Assembly (NCBI RefSeq): GCF_019578655.1 | Contig: NC_063262.1 | Span: forward strand, 12,779,582-12,843,581 | DNA length: 64,000 bases | Direction: 5' to 3' | DNA from: Ricinus communis | Taxonomy: Eukaryota > Streptophyta > Magnoliopsida > Malpighiales > Euphorbiaceae | Shown here: one piece after another, positions 45,100 through 57,653 of the stretch | Layout: each line of letters starts with the position of its first letter | How positions within the stretch are numbered: position 1 is the first letter of the stretch | Position numbers and translations under genes: made by a program | Notes under the pieces: model-generated | Database searches by the model: none | Seen by the model: the letters and a program-made list of their open reading frames with translations, nothing else | What the model was told of the DNA's origin: nothing

Positions 45100-46960
45100 A
45101 CATCAAGAAGCTTAATCACCTCATGTTTTACTACTTCCCTCATATTGGGATTGGGACTGGGACGCCTTTGAGGTTGCACTATAGTTTTGAACTGTTCTTC
45201 TATAAGAATCTTATATGTGCAAAAGGAAGAGTTGATTCCTTTTATATCTGTAATTTTCTACACTATTGCCCTCTACCTCCTCCTCGAGACTTCCAATAGC
45301 TTAGCCTTTTGGTCATCTAGTAATGCTGAACTGGCTATTACTGGTAGCTTAGGTCCTTCCATCAGGAAGGCATATTCTAAATGATCCGGAAGTTGCTTGA
45401 GTTCCAAAGAAGGAGGGTCTTCAATGGAAGTTGCTTCAGTTCCAAAGAAGGAGGGTATCCTTGGTTGAATTCTCTCACAATAGGGGCAGACTTTGATGTT
45501 AGTTATACTTTATCTTCTACTTTAGCCTGTACACCCTTTTATTCATTATCGACCTTCTCAATTGTAGTAGAATTCTCATATACTTCATTCATCTTAGTTT
45601 TTAGCTCTTTCTAATGTAATAATCTTAAGTTGCTCCTTAGGGTTAGCTTCTATGTTGCTTGGCAAACTTTGCTTGTAGCTCTCATTTAGAAGTTTTGCAA
45701 TTTATCCCACTTGATTCTCCAAAGTCTGAATCGAAGCTTGCTGGTTTCTAAAAGCAGTCTTAATAGTTTGAAACCTTGTTTCAGACGCCAAGATGAACTT
45801 CTCCATCATTTCCTTGAGATTACTCCTTCTAGGAGGAGCCTACTGCTGGTTTTGTTGCTGAAATCTTGATGGTGAAGGTCTTTGCTGATTCTGATTCCCC
45901 CAAGAGAAATTCAGATGATTTCTCCATCCCGGATTATAGGTATTGCTGTAAGGATTGTTCTACTCTTTAGGAGCATTTCCTACATAATCAACCTGCTCCA
46001 GCTTAGCGAAAGTATTGCCATTTTGGCAATTTTGACTTTGACGACCACCCTCACACCAGTCACAAGTCATTTAGCTACCATAGGGTCTACCATATAGATT
46101 CTACTCCTTTAACTCAAACTTGCTCTTTTGGATTCTACCATTGGTAGTTCGTGACTATTATATCCTCAATAAGATCCATAGCTTGCTCATGAGTCTTATT
46201 GTTTAGTGATCCACCTCTTGCATCATTAATAAACTATTTACTTGCATAATTCAATCCATTAAAGAATGTATGAATTTGCAACCATAAAGTTTAACCATGT
46301 ATGGACAGCTCCTCGATGAATCTTTGAAATATTTCCAGCAATCGTACAAAGTCTCATTCTCTTGTTGGAGAAACTCTGATATGTCATTCCTCAACTTAGC
46401 TATCTTAGAAGGTGGAAAGTGTCTCTCCGAGAATTTCTCGGCTAGCTGAATTTAAGTCCTAAATGTCCCAACTGGAAATGACTTTAACCACTTCTTCAAC
46501 TTATCCCTCAATGAGAATGGGAATAGTCTTAATCTAATAGCATTATCTGATACCCCATTAATCTTGAAGGTATTGCAAATCTCTAGAAAATCATCCAAAT
46601 GGGTGTTTGGGTCCTTATTCGGTAAATCATCAAAAATGATATTATTTTGCACCATCTGAATAACGTTAGGCTTGATCCTAAAGTTGTTTACTGTAACATT
46701 CGACCTCACAATACTCGATAGACCTATTAAGAGTTGGACGTGCATACTCTTGCATGGTTCTCTCCCTAGGTGGAGTTGTCATTCTTAACTGTTCCCTTTT
46801 TTAGTTTGGTTCTCCTTCTTGATTCTGACTCTGTAACTCTGCCATCATTTTGGCTAAAACTCTTTCTCATTCTTCTCTTTGTTGCTTCTTTAAAGTTCTT
46901 TCCAACTCTGGTTCGTAAGTGAATAGTTCCGTCGAACTAGCTCGGGTCATGCATAGATTT
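45100..46960 (-). pseudogene. gag and linker region of element D
   Basis: The minus strand reads RIKPNVIQMVQNNIIFDDLP, NKDPNTHLDDFLEICNTFKI and AIRLRLFPFSLRDKLKKWLK at 46745-46452. A Cys/His knuckle-like stretch lies near 46070-46020 and an Asn-rich NPGWRNHLNFSWG region near 45930. It resembles the gag at 36314 but is clearly diverged. Protease sequence is not recognised between this and RT, so the element is internally deleted as well as truncated. Confidence 0.8.
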
Positions 46961-47073
46961 AGGTACCTAGAGAAAACACAAACACAACCAAGATAAATCA
47001 AATGAAAAATAGAAAAAGCTAATCACTAGCTTTTGAATTACTAATAATATCACAATAGAGAAAAGAGTCCTTA

Positions 47074-47091
47074 GCAACGGTGCCAAAAACT
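47074..47091 (-). other. primer-binding-like site of element D
   Basis: On the minus strand, TTTTTGGCACCGTTGCTAAG follows the LTR end GCGCACATCA, matching the layout at 36158. Confidence 0.6.
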
Positions 47092-48500
47092 TGATGTGCG
47101 CTATCCGCATGGGCAAAGTGCACCAGTCGTATGAAGTAATACAAAGATAAATAAGAGTATCATTCCACTAGGGACCTAATTGTGAATACTGCCTTCAATC
47201 ATATACTAATGTTTAACAATCAAAATATTGTTCTAGGTGTAATAATACTTAAAAGTAAAACAATTTTGAAAGCTAAGATTGAAAAAATTGGTAAACTTAT
47301 CAAGGATAAAGCCTATTTACATATTGAATCACCCTAATAAGTTAAATATTTCATAAAACAAACAACAATTAATTATAATCAAGAGTTGAGTTGGCATTCC
47401 ACTAAATTAGGTTTAAACCTTTCTCAAGTGATTAAAGTCCCTAATTCCTAAGAGGAGGGAGAGGAATCTCTTATTAAACCCACTCACTTAGGTCTTACAA
47501 TAAGATTAAGGAACTATTAAACCAAAGGATCTTGTAGATCTATCCCTAGTGTCCCAATCAATCCTCAATCCTTAAGATGTGGTCAATTCATAAAAAATTA
47601 TCTCTAATCAGTTTATGAAAATAAATTCTAATCAATATGTCTATTTATAAATTGAAATGGATAATTAAGCAATCAAAAGGGACAAAACAACTCATAGAAA
47701 ATATTAATTGCATTAACTTTGAATCAATCTATACAAAACAAATTAGGGTTCATCAAAATCCAAATACCAAGAAAATTAGTTCCTACACATTATAATAAAG
47801 AAATAAAAATTACAGAAAGAAGATTTCAGACTATTCATGGAAGAGTAGAGATGAAAATCTTCAAACTTAAATCTTCAGTCTTGAAAAAATAATGAAGGAA
47901 TTAATGTTCTTCATTGAGAAATGACCAATTAAAATCCTAAATATGAAAGAAAAATAAAGTTTCTAAGTATTTCTCTCTTTATAAATGAATAAAATGACGG
48001 AACTCATCTTAAAAGCACAAGTTCTCTTAAATAGCATCTTTTAATGCGCCACACGGGCACCACACAGTCGTGTGATATCTTTAGCTCAAAATCACTCTTG
48101 AAACAATCCTTTGGGTCACATGGGAAGATCATATGGGCATGTCCTCTTCCTATATCATGCCTTGAAAAATTTGCCAATTCTTGCAACTCACATGGGAAAA
48201 TCACACAGGCGTGTGTTTCCCGTGCGACACATTCCTTCAATCTGCCACTTTTTGAAATTCACACGAGAAGGCCACCTGGGTAAGTTCTTCCCGTATTTGC
48301 TCGTATGGTTCTCCAACTCTTGATAAATAAGTGTTTCTTGGGCTAATTTCCATGTATTTTGATGCTAAAACTTCTTCTTGTCATGTAAGCTTTGCCAAGT
48401 ACCTAAAAAGGACTAAAAACAAACTCTAGCAAACAAATTAAACTCAATTTAAGGTGAAATCAAGATAAAACAAGACTTAAAAGTAAATGCTTCTAGCCCT
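47092..48500 (-). repeat. probable 5' LTR of element D, outer end uncertain
   Basis: The inner end (…GCGCACATCA on the minus strand) is placed by the primer-binding-like site. The outer end near 48.5 kb is a guess from the change in sequence character; no second copy is in the window for comparison. It contains CACACGG/CACATGGG phrases at 48040-48260. Confidence 0.45.
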
Positions 48501-50844
48501 TAAATAAGGAAGTTCGCTTTTTGATCCATCTCTAGATTTGTGACGTAAGCTTCCTTATGGAATCAATGAACGTTACTTATTAGTAAAAATGTCCCGGTAA
48601 ATTACCCGGCTGACGCTCCCATCTCCGCACTAGTCTTTGTGACTAGTTAGCATGTTCTCGATTAGGTTGAAAAGCAATGCAGTGCCGTAGTCGCTAAAGA
48701 CACTTGAGTGCACACTCGAAACCGCCGTCCACAGTAACACTATGTCAAAACTCTATAGTCCACCATTCAACACACAATTTTGCTCAACTATAGGTTTACA
48801 TACTCAAAATAAAATAAATATTTATAATAAATAAGATACAGGAGTGTATTAGTATTGGTTTTTTTTAAGAAAGTAATTTATTGGTTATTTATATTAACTA
48901 GAGTTATTATATATTTCTTTATAAAAAATAGTTATTCATTCATCATAATCAATAGTTAAAGATTTTTTACAATATTAATTTTTTTGGGTCATAACCTTTT
49001 TCTTAAAATAAGTAATTTTAAGTAATTTATATATACAATCCTTTAAATTTGAGTCATGTATTATAATAATATTTGAATTTTAAATTGTATCACTAAACTT
49101 TTTGTGGTCTATCTCTACTTAAGAGACCAATAGAAAAATGACTTAACTTTTCCGTCCGGCCTCGAGTGCAAAGGCAAAAGGAAGCTTGACCGCAAGACCC
49201 ACCCATCGACCAATGGATATTTTATAAAAAAATAGATAGAATTTTTTCTTTTTTACCGTATCAGCATATCCTTCCTTCTACTTTCCCTATTTATGGTAGT
49301 TCTATCCCTTCTGATCTCTCTCATCCTTTTGCTCTGAGCACACCATGATTTGAAATCCTAGGTGAATTAACCTCTTTATATTCTTGTATTCTTTCTCTAC
49401 ATCGGTGGCAGAAAGACAACCGGCTTCATTGATAGACATTATCCCATTACTTTAATCCCACCAAATTGTCCGGCACACAAATTCTGGCCAGATAGAATTG
49501 TAACACTCCTATGAGCAATCATACTAACTTTAGAGATTGATGAGAATTAATTTCAATGTTATGCACAACTTAGGACCCATGAACATAATTACAACTATCC
49601 CTTTATTATGTGTCACCAAAGCATGCTCCATTCTTGAAGCAACCCCTTCATTCTCAGCTTTCACCGATTTTCCTTTGCCTCTTTTTAGACGAGTGTTCCC
49701 TTACCTCAGTTTTGCCTATGCCATTATAGCTCGAACCTTGCTCCAAGCCATGGCCCATGAACATATAATTCATACTGCATAAATTTGGGTTCTAGTGACT
49801 CAAAATTATGGATTCTTGTTCTCTACATTTGTCATTAGCTCCTTGACCAATTTCCACAATGTTTTGAACTAAGCCAAGGGTCTTGCACACAATCATCTTT
49901 TCATCTTCATTAGAGAGAGAAATAATCGTTTATTTATTCTTTCATTAATTAATCAAGAATTGGTAGTTTGATACCGCAAACTTTCTAATATGAAAGTGGT
50001 GGAAGAGGGATGAAAGAGTCCAATATAAAATTAACGTATGAGATCTAATTAGCTGATATGGAAATAAAATTAGGGTATTACTTTTTTTCTAAAAAAAATT
50101 ACCTATACATCGTGTCATGTCATCTTTTTATCCATTAATTACACTGAAATAAGTGGCAGAAACTTAATAATATAAATTAAATCTTTAAGAATTATTGTGA
50201 TGCATGATTCAAATTTGAAGTAGCATAGATACAATTTATCTATAATTCTTACATAATTAAAAGATTATTACTTTAACAGTTAATGTTGTGAAAATAGACG
50301 CACCATAATTTGTAAATATAGTATAAATAAATAAATAAATGAATATGAGAATATATGATTTATAAACCATAAAAAGTTAATTATGTTTTGAACTTGTACT
50401 AAGGGCCAAATAGATTTAACTTTATTTTATCCAACAATTAGGTTCACAAGTCCTATTTTGACGTAAAAGAATTCAAATTTTAATTATATTCAATTGCTTG
50501 CATTACATATGTTTGTCGAAGAGTGTAAATTAAATATTTATTAATAAAATAAAATTTACCCATGTTAATTTATTTATTGATATGTTAAATAAAAACATGA
50601 AATGGCGGTGGTGGGTATAAAATACAATAGTGGTAGAAGTAGAATAACGGTGATGGTCATGTTGTGGAATATAAAAATATTTTGTTATTAAAAAAAATAG
50701 AAAATAAATATTTTAAAATTATTTTATTATATCAATAGAAAATGAGATAATACATATATATATGAGCCAAAATTTAAATTGATTTGATTTTTAAATACAT
50801 ATTATTAATTTAATTACTAAAAATAAAATTGAACTAATTTAATC

Positions 50845-50897
<53 letters not shown>

Positions 50898-51715
50898 TTC
50901 TTTGGATCTAAAATTTTTCCCGATACGTATGCGTAGATTTTGGTACATAAGATTTTATTTTGATATGCGTACTATTTTTTAACATATAGAATTCAAGTTT
51001 ATGTATAATTTTATAATTTTTTCTATTAATTTATTGATAATAAATTAAATTTTTAATTAAATATTCATTCTAATCCTAAAAATAATATATTACTAATGAT
51101 TTAGTTTTCTAATTAAACAATGATTAGTTTTTTAATTAGATGATGATTATTATAAAAAAAAGTATATTAATTATATTTTGATATTATATTAACTTACAAA
51201 TTAGTTTTCTAATTACATAATATTTCTAATTATAAAAATAATATTTTTAAATATTAAATTTTTTAATAAATTAATTTTAATTATAAAATAATTTCTAATT
51301 TTAAAAATAGTAAAATCAATTATATTGATAATATTAATTTTTATAATATTAGATTTAATGGATAAATATTTTTAAAAATAATTTATTAATGTAATAATAT
51401 AAATAAAATTTTAAAATTAAAAATATTTAAAAATAATTAATTTACTATTATTTTTAAAATTATTCTAAATTAAATAAACAATTAATATTTATAAATTTAA
51501 TTTTATAATTAAAATAATAATAATAGCTGTAAAATATATAAATAAATTATTAATATAAATATAAATTTACATGGATATTAACTTTTTCTCGGTTTATAAA
51601 GTTAGATACTTAAATATAAATAAATAAATCAGATACCGAAATTATAGACTCGGATACTATTATTTAAGCGCGACTATGCACTCGTTTATACAAGACGGTT
51701 CACGCAGTGCCAAAA
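48501..51715. other. AT-rich intergenic region with (TA)n
   Basis: Mostly very AT-rich. A (TA)n tract lies at about 50851-50894 and an AAAT/ATAA-rich part from 50950 to 51600. A short more GC-rich patch at 48590-48740 and one at 49130-49210 are unexplained. No gene was recognised. Confidence 0.55.
50851..50894. repeat. (TA)n microsatellite
   Basis: About 22 uninterrupted TA units in intergenic DNA. Confidence 0.95.
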
Positions 51716-51720
51716 CTCTG

Positions 51721-51728
51721 TATATAAA
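51721..51728 (+). promoter_or_regulatory. putative TATA box of the TBL gene
   Basis: TATATAAA precedes a pyrimidine-rich leader (51800-51850) and lies about 536 bases upstream of the start ATG. A leader intron from GT at 51967 to AG at 52118 is possible (CTCAG|GTCCTT and CCTTACAG), which would shorten the mature leader. Confidence 0.45.
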
Positions 51729-52118
51729 AAATGACATAAAACTCCCTAAGAACTCATGGACGTGTCTGAGTGTTATTTGTTTAAAAATGATTATTAGAAA
51801 TCTCGCTCTGCCACTGTCTCCATCGCAGTCTCTCTTTCCCTCTCTATCTGAACGTATTTGGATCCATCAAATTAGTGTGTTAAAGCAGATCCCATCAAAT
51901 TGGTTACCAGTTATCAGAACTCCAAAAGCAGAGGAGGCCGCGCTTTTACTTCTCATTCAATCTCAGGTCCTTATGTCTCAATTTCTCCTACAGTTCCTTT
52001 TTCTCTTCCATTTTCATGAAGTTTTTGTGCATTCTGTTGAATTTTGGGCTTCCTGCAAAATAAGTATCAAGCAAAACTGTGTCATACGCTGAAAACTGGT
52101 TTTATTTTTGCCTTACAG

Positions 52119-52148
52119 ATGAAGGCCTCCTGGCAGCAAAAGTGGTAA
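52119..52148 (+). promoter_or_regulatory. upstream ORF 1 of the TBL gene
   Basis: Nine codons (MKASWQQKW) ending in TAA, 108 bases before the main ATG. It begins exactly after a plausible leader-intron acceptor (CCTTACAG). The ending AAGTGGTAA is identical to that of uORF 2. Confidence 0.45.
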
Positions 52149-52168
52149 AGGAGGGATTTGATCATTTG

Positions 52169-52198
52169 ATGCCACTTCTAAAACTAAAAAAGTGGTAA
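52169..52198 (+). promoter_or_regulatory. upstream ORF 2 of the TBL gene
   Basis: Nine codons (MPLLKLKKW) ending in TAA, 58 bases before the main ATG. A minimal ATG-AAA-TAA follows at 52204. Together these would force re-initiation or leaky scanning to reach the coding sequence. Confidence 0.45.
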
Positions 52199-52256
52199 CA
52201 AAAATGAAATAAAGATTGAAGGATCTGTGTTTAATTGTATAATAATAAGTAGAGAG

Positions 52257-55200
52257 ATGAAAGGAACAAATTATTTGAGATTGAGAGGGAGGCATCTTTC
52301 AGTTACTCTGCTCACTCTTACTTTTACAACAATTTTCCTTTGGGCGTGGGAGAAGAATCCTTTTGTCTCTACTCCAGACCAATTTAGCTTTCATTCTTCA
52401 GGTTTTCTTCCCACTTTACATCTCCTTGATCTCTCCTTTTCTTTTCTTTGGGTTAAATCCTTAAGCTGCATGATTATACCGGACGGAAAGTACTAGGAGA
52501 ATGTGATATGCCAAGTCTCATTTGCAAAAGAGACAAGCGTAGCCTAGGACAAATGTTGATAGCTTTCAAAATATTTGAATCTTCTTGTATCATCTTTTTG
52601 CTGAGTATTTATGCTTGTATAGATAAACTTATGTGGGGAACTTTTTTTCTTACAAGGTCAAACAATAGCCTAAAGACACTTTTGGCGGTCAGTGAATTCT
52701 TAAAAAGTGCATTTTCGCATGATGCTTTAACTGCAGTAGACAGGGGCGTAGGAAAAATTAAATTTGATTTACAGTCTACGCTTCACACAGGCTAATTTGG
52801 AGTACGATTGAGTTTCTTTTCTAATTCTATTAAAGTGTGTTTGCTCATTTTATTTTAGCAAGGTTGAAATTTAGCTATATGCAAGTTTGGTGGTTACTAT
52901 ATTTGCGAAAGTGCTTTTTTATGTTGTGTTTTATATGCAGACAACCAGGAACCAAACCAATTGAGGTTAAAGCCTTTAGAGACTTAAATTGCAGTCTATA
53001 TGTTCATATAGGCTTAACTGGAAGAACATTATTGAGTACTTTCATCATAAATTCAGTGTAACTTTAGGATTTGGGGACACTTGGTAATTTCTAGTGTTGG
53101 AACAATATTAAGTTCTTTTATTATTATTTTGTTATTTTATTTAGATTTAATGTAAAGTTCTTGTTAGTCTAATTGTCAGCATAACTTTTGTAGTTGGAGT
53201 AGATCTTATTAGGATTAGGAGTATGGCAGGTTTAGAATCACTTTGACTCTAAAATGATTCTACTGTTAATCAATTACTTAATAAGAGATAACTTTAAGCT
53301 ATTTCTTTTCTTTGGATTTAGGGATGCATTTAGTCCTAGAGGATGCTAAAAAATTATGTAATTCAGGTCTGACAATCGTATCTGTCAAATAACCTTAAAA
53401 GAAGCCTAAATTCCTTTGCAAGTTTATTTTACTTGGTTAGTGAATGTCATATCTTTACTGCAAATAGTCTATATTCATCTCTTTTCTAAAAATTTGTGAT
53501 CCCTAACTGTTCCCCTGTATCAAATCCTACTTGTCCACAATTTTCTACCTGTTGTTATCTTAAACCAACTTAGAAAGGAGTGCTAAAGTATCCTATTGCA
53601 TCACAAAATTTCCTATGTATAGGGTGTGTCAATTTTACTAATTATCTATAAGCACCTGTGAAGGAGGTCAGCAATAAAATTGATTCTGTGCAAAAGATAT
53701 CTAACGGCTTAAATGTGAAGATACATGAGAATTTAGCTATGGATTGCGGTATAACTTGGTGGTTAATAGACAGAAATGACAGCAATCAGTGTGTGAAATC
53801 ACTTGCTGGAAAAAGATTGGAATTGCTGCCTTGCCCCTATATAACTAATATGCAAATCCAGTATTAATCTCATATTGCAGTGGGGGTTGGGATGGATTGG
53901 GGGAACTCAAAATGAAAAGATAGATACAATGACAAACAAATAAATTTAAGTTAAATAAAAGAAGAAGAATGAGGCATTGAAAGCAGTCAGTTTCGGAGTG
54001 TCAAAACAACTTTGAATGGTTTCTGTGGGCAATCATTTCCTTATCGATTGATTACATTTGTTCTCTGTTGAATCATTCGCTATATAATTGCATTGGCTTC
54101 ATCTGATGTGTACAGACTATCCCCTTTTTTTTAGCATTATCTCATTTTATTGAATGTTTACTCTTATTTGAAAATTAATATATATGGGTGTTTGCCTTTT
54201 GTTTGTTGGGCCCATGTTTATGCCCAATATTATTTATGACAAAGTTATTTGTATAGAGAGGTCATTCATTTATAATCAAGCTCTGTTATTGCTACATGTT
54301 TGAGTGACGAAAATATTGGCACATAAGAAATTCTAATTAAAATGGTCGAATTTTAATGAAAATAACTACTTTTTTGCACATTTCTTGAAATACCGTGAAA
54401 TTTTATTTGGTTATATCATCCTAAGAAAAAATTTGGAATAGGATTACTTGGATTTGGACTTGGACATTAGTTTCTATTCTCTTTCACTTTGATATTTCTG
54501 GCATCTGACTTTGATCTTTCTTTTTTTTGAAAAGTGTGCATTGTTCCTTTTTTTGTTTCACTATATTATTAGCTTATTCGTTAATAGCTCATTGTACTAG
54601 CTACTCCATTAAGATATGTGTCGAGAACTTCATATTTCATTATTTATTTCTTAAATAAGAAAAATAAATTTGCATTTAAAAAGTTACAACCTTTCATTTT
54701 GATGTTAAGTGTCTTAATTGTATAGATATGGTGGTGTTTACCAGCCTAAGAAAGTCCAACTTCAAATAATTGCCACCTAAAAGTAAGTATGATTGCTTAG
54801 ATTAGAAATCATGTTTTATATGTATAAGGCTATGAGCACGTCGATTTAATATCAAAGATTTGGATGTATTCAGTTTTCTTTTAGTATATTAATCTTTAAA
54901 ATGCAAACCCTTTTATAGTCTTAAATTTATGTGAAAGTTGAAGTGAAAAAGAAATGTTTAATGTATATAAATGGGTATTTTCAAAAAGTATTCTACTAAA
55001 CTGAATTCCTAACTTGGTTCTCTTCCTGAAATGAGTTTGATATCCATTGCCAAGATAGCAGACATGGAAAAGGGTGTCTAAATGAATTCGTTTAATAGAA
55101 TGGTACCTTTGTAAATGAAATGATTTCCTTACTTTATTTTTCTTTAGATACAATGTCACGTTGCAGATTTTATGTTTTCAGTAAAATGTTTCACATTGAT

Positions 55201-57653
55201 GTATCCATGTACTGGTTTTCCATGGACTCAGTATTACTTTTAGGTGTTCAGTTTTGTTATATGTTTGAAAATGTGGTGTACACAAATAATGATCCATGAC
55301 CTTAACCAATTTATTCTCATTCTTTTTCGTTGAAAATCAAAGTTTTAGGACACCCTGTTCTTTAAAGGGTATAATAAGAATCAATACTGCACCAACTTCA
55401 ACTCCTTTTAAGTTTATTTTTTGAGTTAATTTTGATACTGATGATTTCATTGAATATACATTCATATATACATACATATATATATATACATACATACATA
55501 TGCATACATACATACATATGTACATACGTACGTACATACATACATATATATGTCGTAATTTTAATACAAACAAAAATTTCATCAGATTGCTAATCTGTTG
55601 GCTTTCCTCACTCGTTTTTTCTTTTTTGTTTGGCTTAGATTTTGCTGTTGACTCCCCAAAAGATCCCTCTTCTTCTGTGTCTTTGAACCCAAAGGAGCAT
55701 GTTGAAGAAGTAAGTTCTCAACCTGTAATTTCAGAAGAAATGGAAAGCCCAAAGAAAATCTCTGGTGCATCACCAATGAACTTTACCCCCTCTACTGCTT
55801 CTGAAAGCGAAGATAATGGAGATAGGATGTCCTCTGCTGAGATAAAAGGTAAAAAGTCTTTTCTTTTCCTTTTTCTATAACAATTGCTGGTCTGGTAAAG
55901 TTACGTAATATGTCCCTTTTTTTATGAAATAAAAAATCACTTTTTTTCATTGACACAAGTAGCTGTAGCATTATTAGTTTTAGACCAAAGTACTGAAACC
56001 AGCTGCCAAGTTTCGGTTAATTCAGTTCAGTTGGCTTTTAAAATCAAAAGTACATATTTCGGTGAATTTGGTTTGGTTCAGTTTTTCACTTTGAAAACTA
56101 TAGCAGAAACTGAATCATGTTGCATGCTTAATTTTTTTGAATTTTCGAAAATGTACTTTCACAAATTTTTGTAAATGTACATGTCGAAATGCTTGCATAC
56201 GTATTCTCAAAGAAGAATATTTGTCATGTTTGCAGCCTGCAACTATGCCAGGGGTAGATGGGTGGCAGACAGTAGGCGGCCGTTGTATTCTGGGTTTGGA
56301 TGTAAACAATGGTTATCAGAAATGTGGGCATGTAGACTGACACAACGAACTGATTTTTCCTATGAGGGATACAGGTGGCAGCCCCAAAATTGCAAAATGA
56401 CACAGTTTGAGCCGAATCAATTCTTGAAAAGGTCGGTTTTTCTTTTCTGTTATAAATATATTTTACCTCTGATTAGAAATACAAATAGTAACTATATATA
56501 CCCCTGCTTTCTCCAAAATAAAGAAAAAGAAGGAAAGGAAACTAATTAAAAGGTCCTAATATTTCCAATTGAGTTTTCTGTTACCATTCAACGGATATCA
56601 GCTGTTAGTCATCGTCAGAATCCAATTTGTTGTGACATGAGTTATTCTATACAACCCGACTTGTTTATATAATGTAAATCATGAATTAGTTGGCAGAGAG
56701 AAAATAGAGTATGTTGACCTATTACTTTGCAGATGGTGATTGTAATTAAGTTAAACTGCTTTAAAAGAAATTAACTGTTTTCTTTTTTTTTGTAAGAGAT
56801 AATATTTTCCTTGTTACGATCCAGGATGCAGGACAAAATCATTGCATTTATTGGAGATTCATTGGGCAGGCAACAATTTCAATCTATGATGTGCATGACT
56901 ACGGGTGGGGAATGGAGGCTAGATGTTGAGGATGTGGGAGCTGAATATGGTCTTGTCAAGCCACGTGGAGCTATTCGTCCTGATGGGTGGGCGTACCGAT
57001 TCTCAAATACTAATACCACCATTTTATACTACTGGTCAGCAAGCCTTGCAGATCTAGAGCCCTTGAACATTACTGATCCAACTACTGATGTTGCCATGCA
57101 TTTGGACCGTGCACCAGCTTTCATGAGACAATATCTCCATCGGTTTGATGTGTTGGTTCTCAACACAGGACATCACTGGAACAGAGGGAAGCTTAAAGCA
57201 AACCGTTGGGTGATGTACGTAGATGGGAAGCCCGTCGAAGATAGAAAACTTGCAGAAATAGGAAATGCAAAGAATTTTACAGTACATAGTATCATCAGGT
57301 GGCTTGATTCACAACTTCCTTCTCATCCCCAACTTGTAGCTTTCTTTAGGACCATCTCACCAAGGCATTTCCGTAATGGGGACTGGAATAGCGGGGGCAA
57401 CTGCGACAACACCACTCCATTGACTGGAGGGAGCAAAGTTTCGCAGGATGAATCAAGCGATGCAGTTGTCTGGGGTGCTGTTAAGGGGACAAATGTAAAA
57501 CTTTTGGATGTTACTGCTTTGTCTGAGCTAAGAGATGAGGGTCACATTTCGCGGTACAGTGTTAAGGCAACACAGGGTGTGAATGATTGCTTGCATTGGT
57601 GTTTACCTGGTATTCCGGACACATGGAATGAACTCCTTGCTGCTCAGATATAG
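52257..57653 (+). CDS. trichome-birefringence-like protein (putative wall polysaccharide O-acetyltransferase), five exons, 491 residues
   Basis: Exons are 52257-52401, 53653-53748, 55639-55848, 56236-56431 and 56825-57653. All introns are GT-AG and phases join in frame (1476 nt). Residues 14-31 ([18 protein letters not shown]) form a type II membrane anchor after a basic start. Residues about 49-150 are a low-complexity Ser/Glu/Pro-rich stem. The PMR5N-type region starts at residue 152 ([20 protein letters not shown], then [13 protein letters not shown]). The esterase-like GDSL motif is at 226-229 (Ser228) and the DxxH motif at 470-473 in DCLHWCLPG. The TBL family acetylates hemicelluloses or pectin in the Golgi using these GDS and DxxH residues; the substrate here is unknown. 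The closest types from memory are TBL14-16. Exon 2 is a symmetric 96-nt exon and the least certain. The 5' leader has two short uORFs. Confidence 0.9.
55456..55552. repeat. TA/CATA/GTAC-rich microsatellite
   Basis: Compound run of ATAC, ATAT and GTAC units in the intron before exon 3 of the TBL gene. Confidence 0.9.

Noticed and set aside
48044..48323. Overlapping open frames in the presumed LTR of element D
   Set aside because: Both strands are open over the same bases and the region is placed inside an LTR; no protein family is recognisable.
51676..52092. 138-codon open frame upstream of the TBL gene
   Set aside because: It overlaps the TATA box, pyrimidine-rich leader and candidate leader intron, and its protein shows no motif; best seen as promoter and 5' leader.
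52508..53061. Open frames inside intron 1 of the TBL gene
   Set aside because: No phase-consistent splice sites and no conserved residues; a candidate exon at 52941-52965 leaves the wrong phase for the next exon.
55500..55640. Open frame starting in the ATAC/GTAC microsatellite before TBL exon 3
   Set aside because: The [17 protein letters not shown] peptide is translated simple repeat; only the part after the acceptor at 55638 is TBL sequence.
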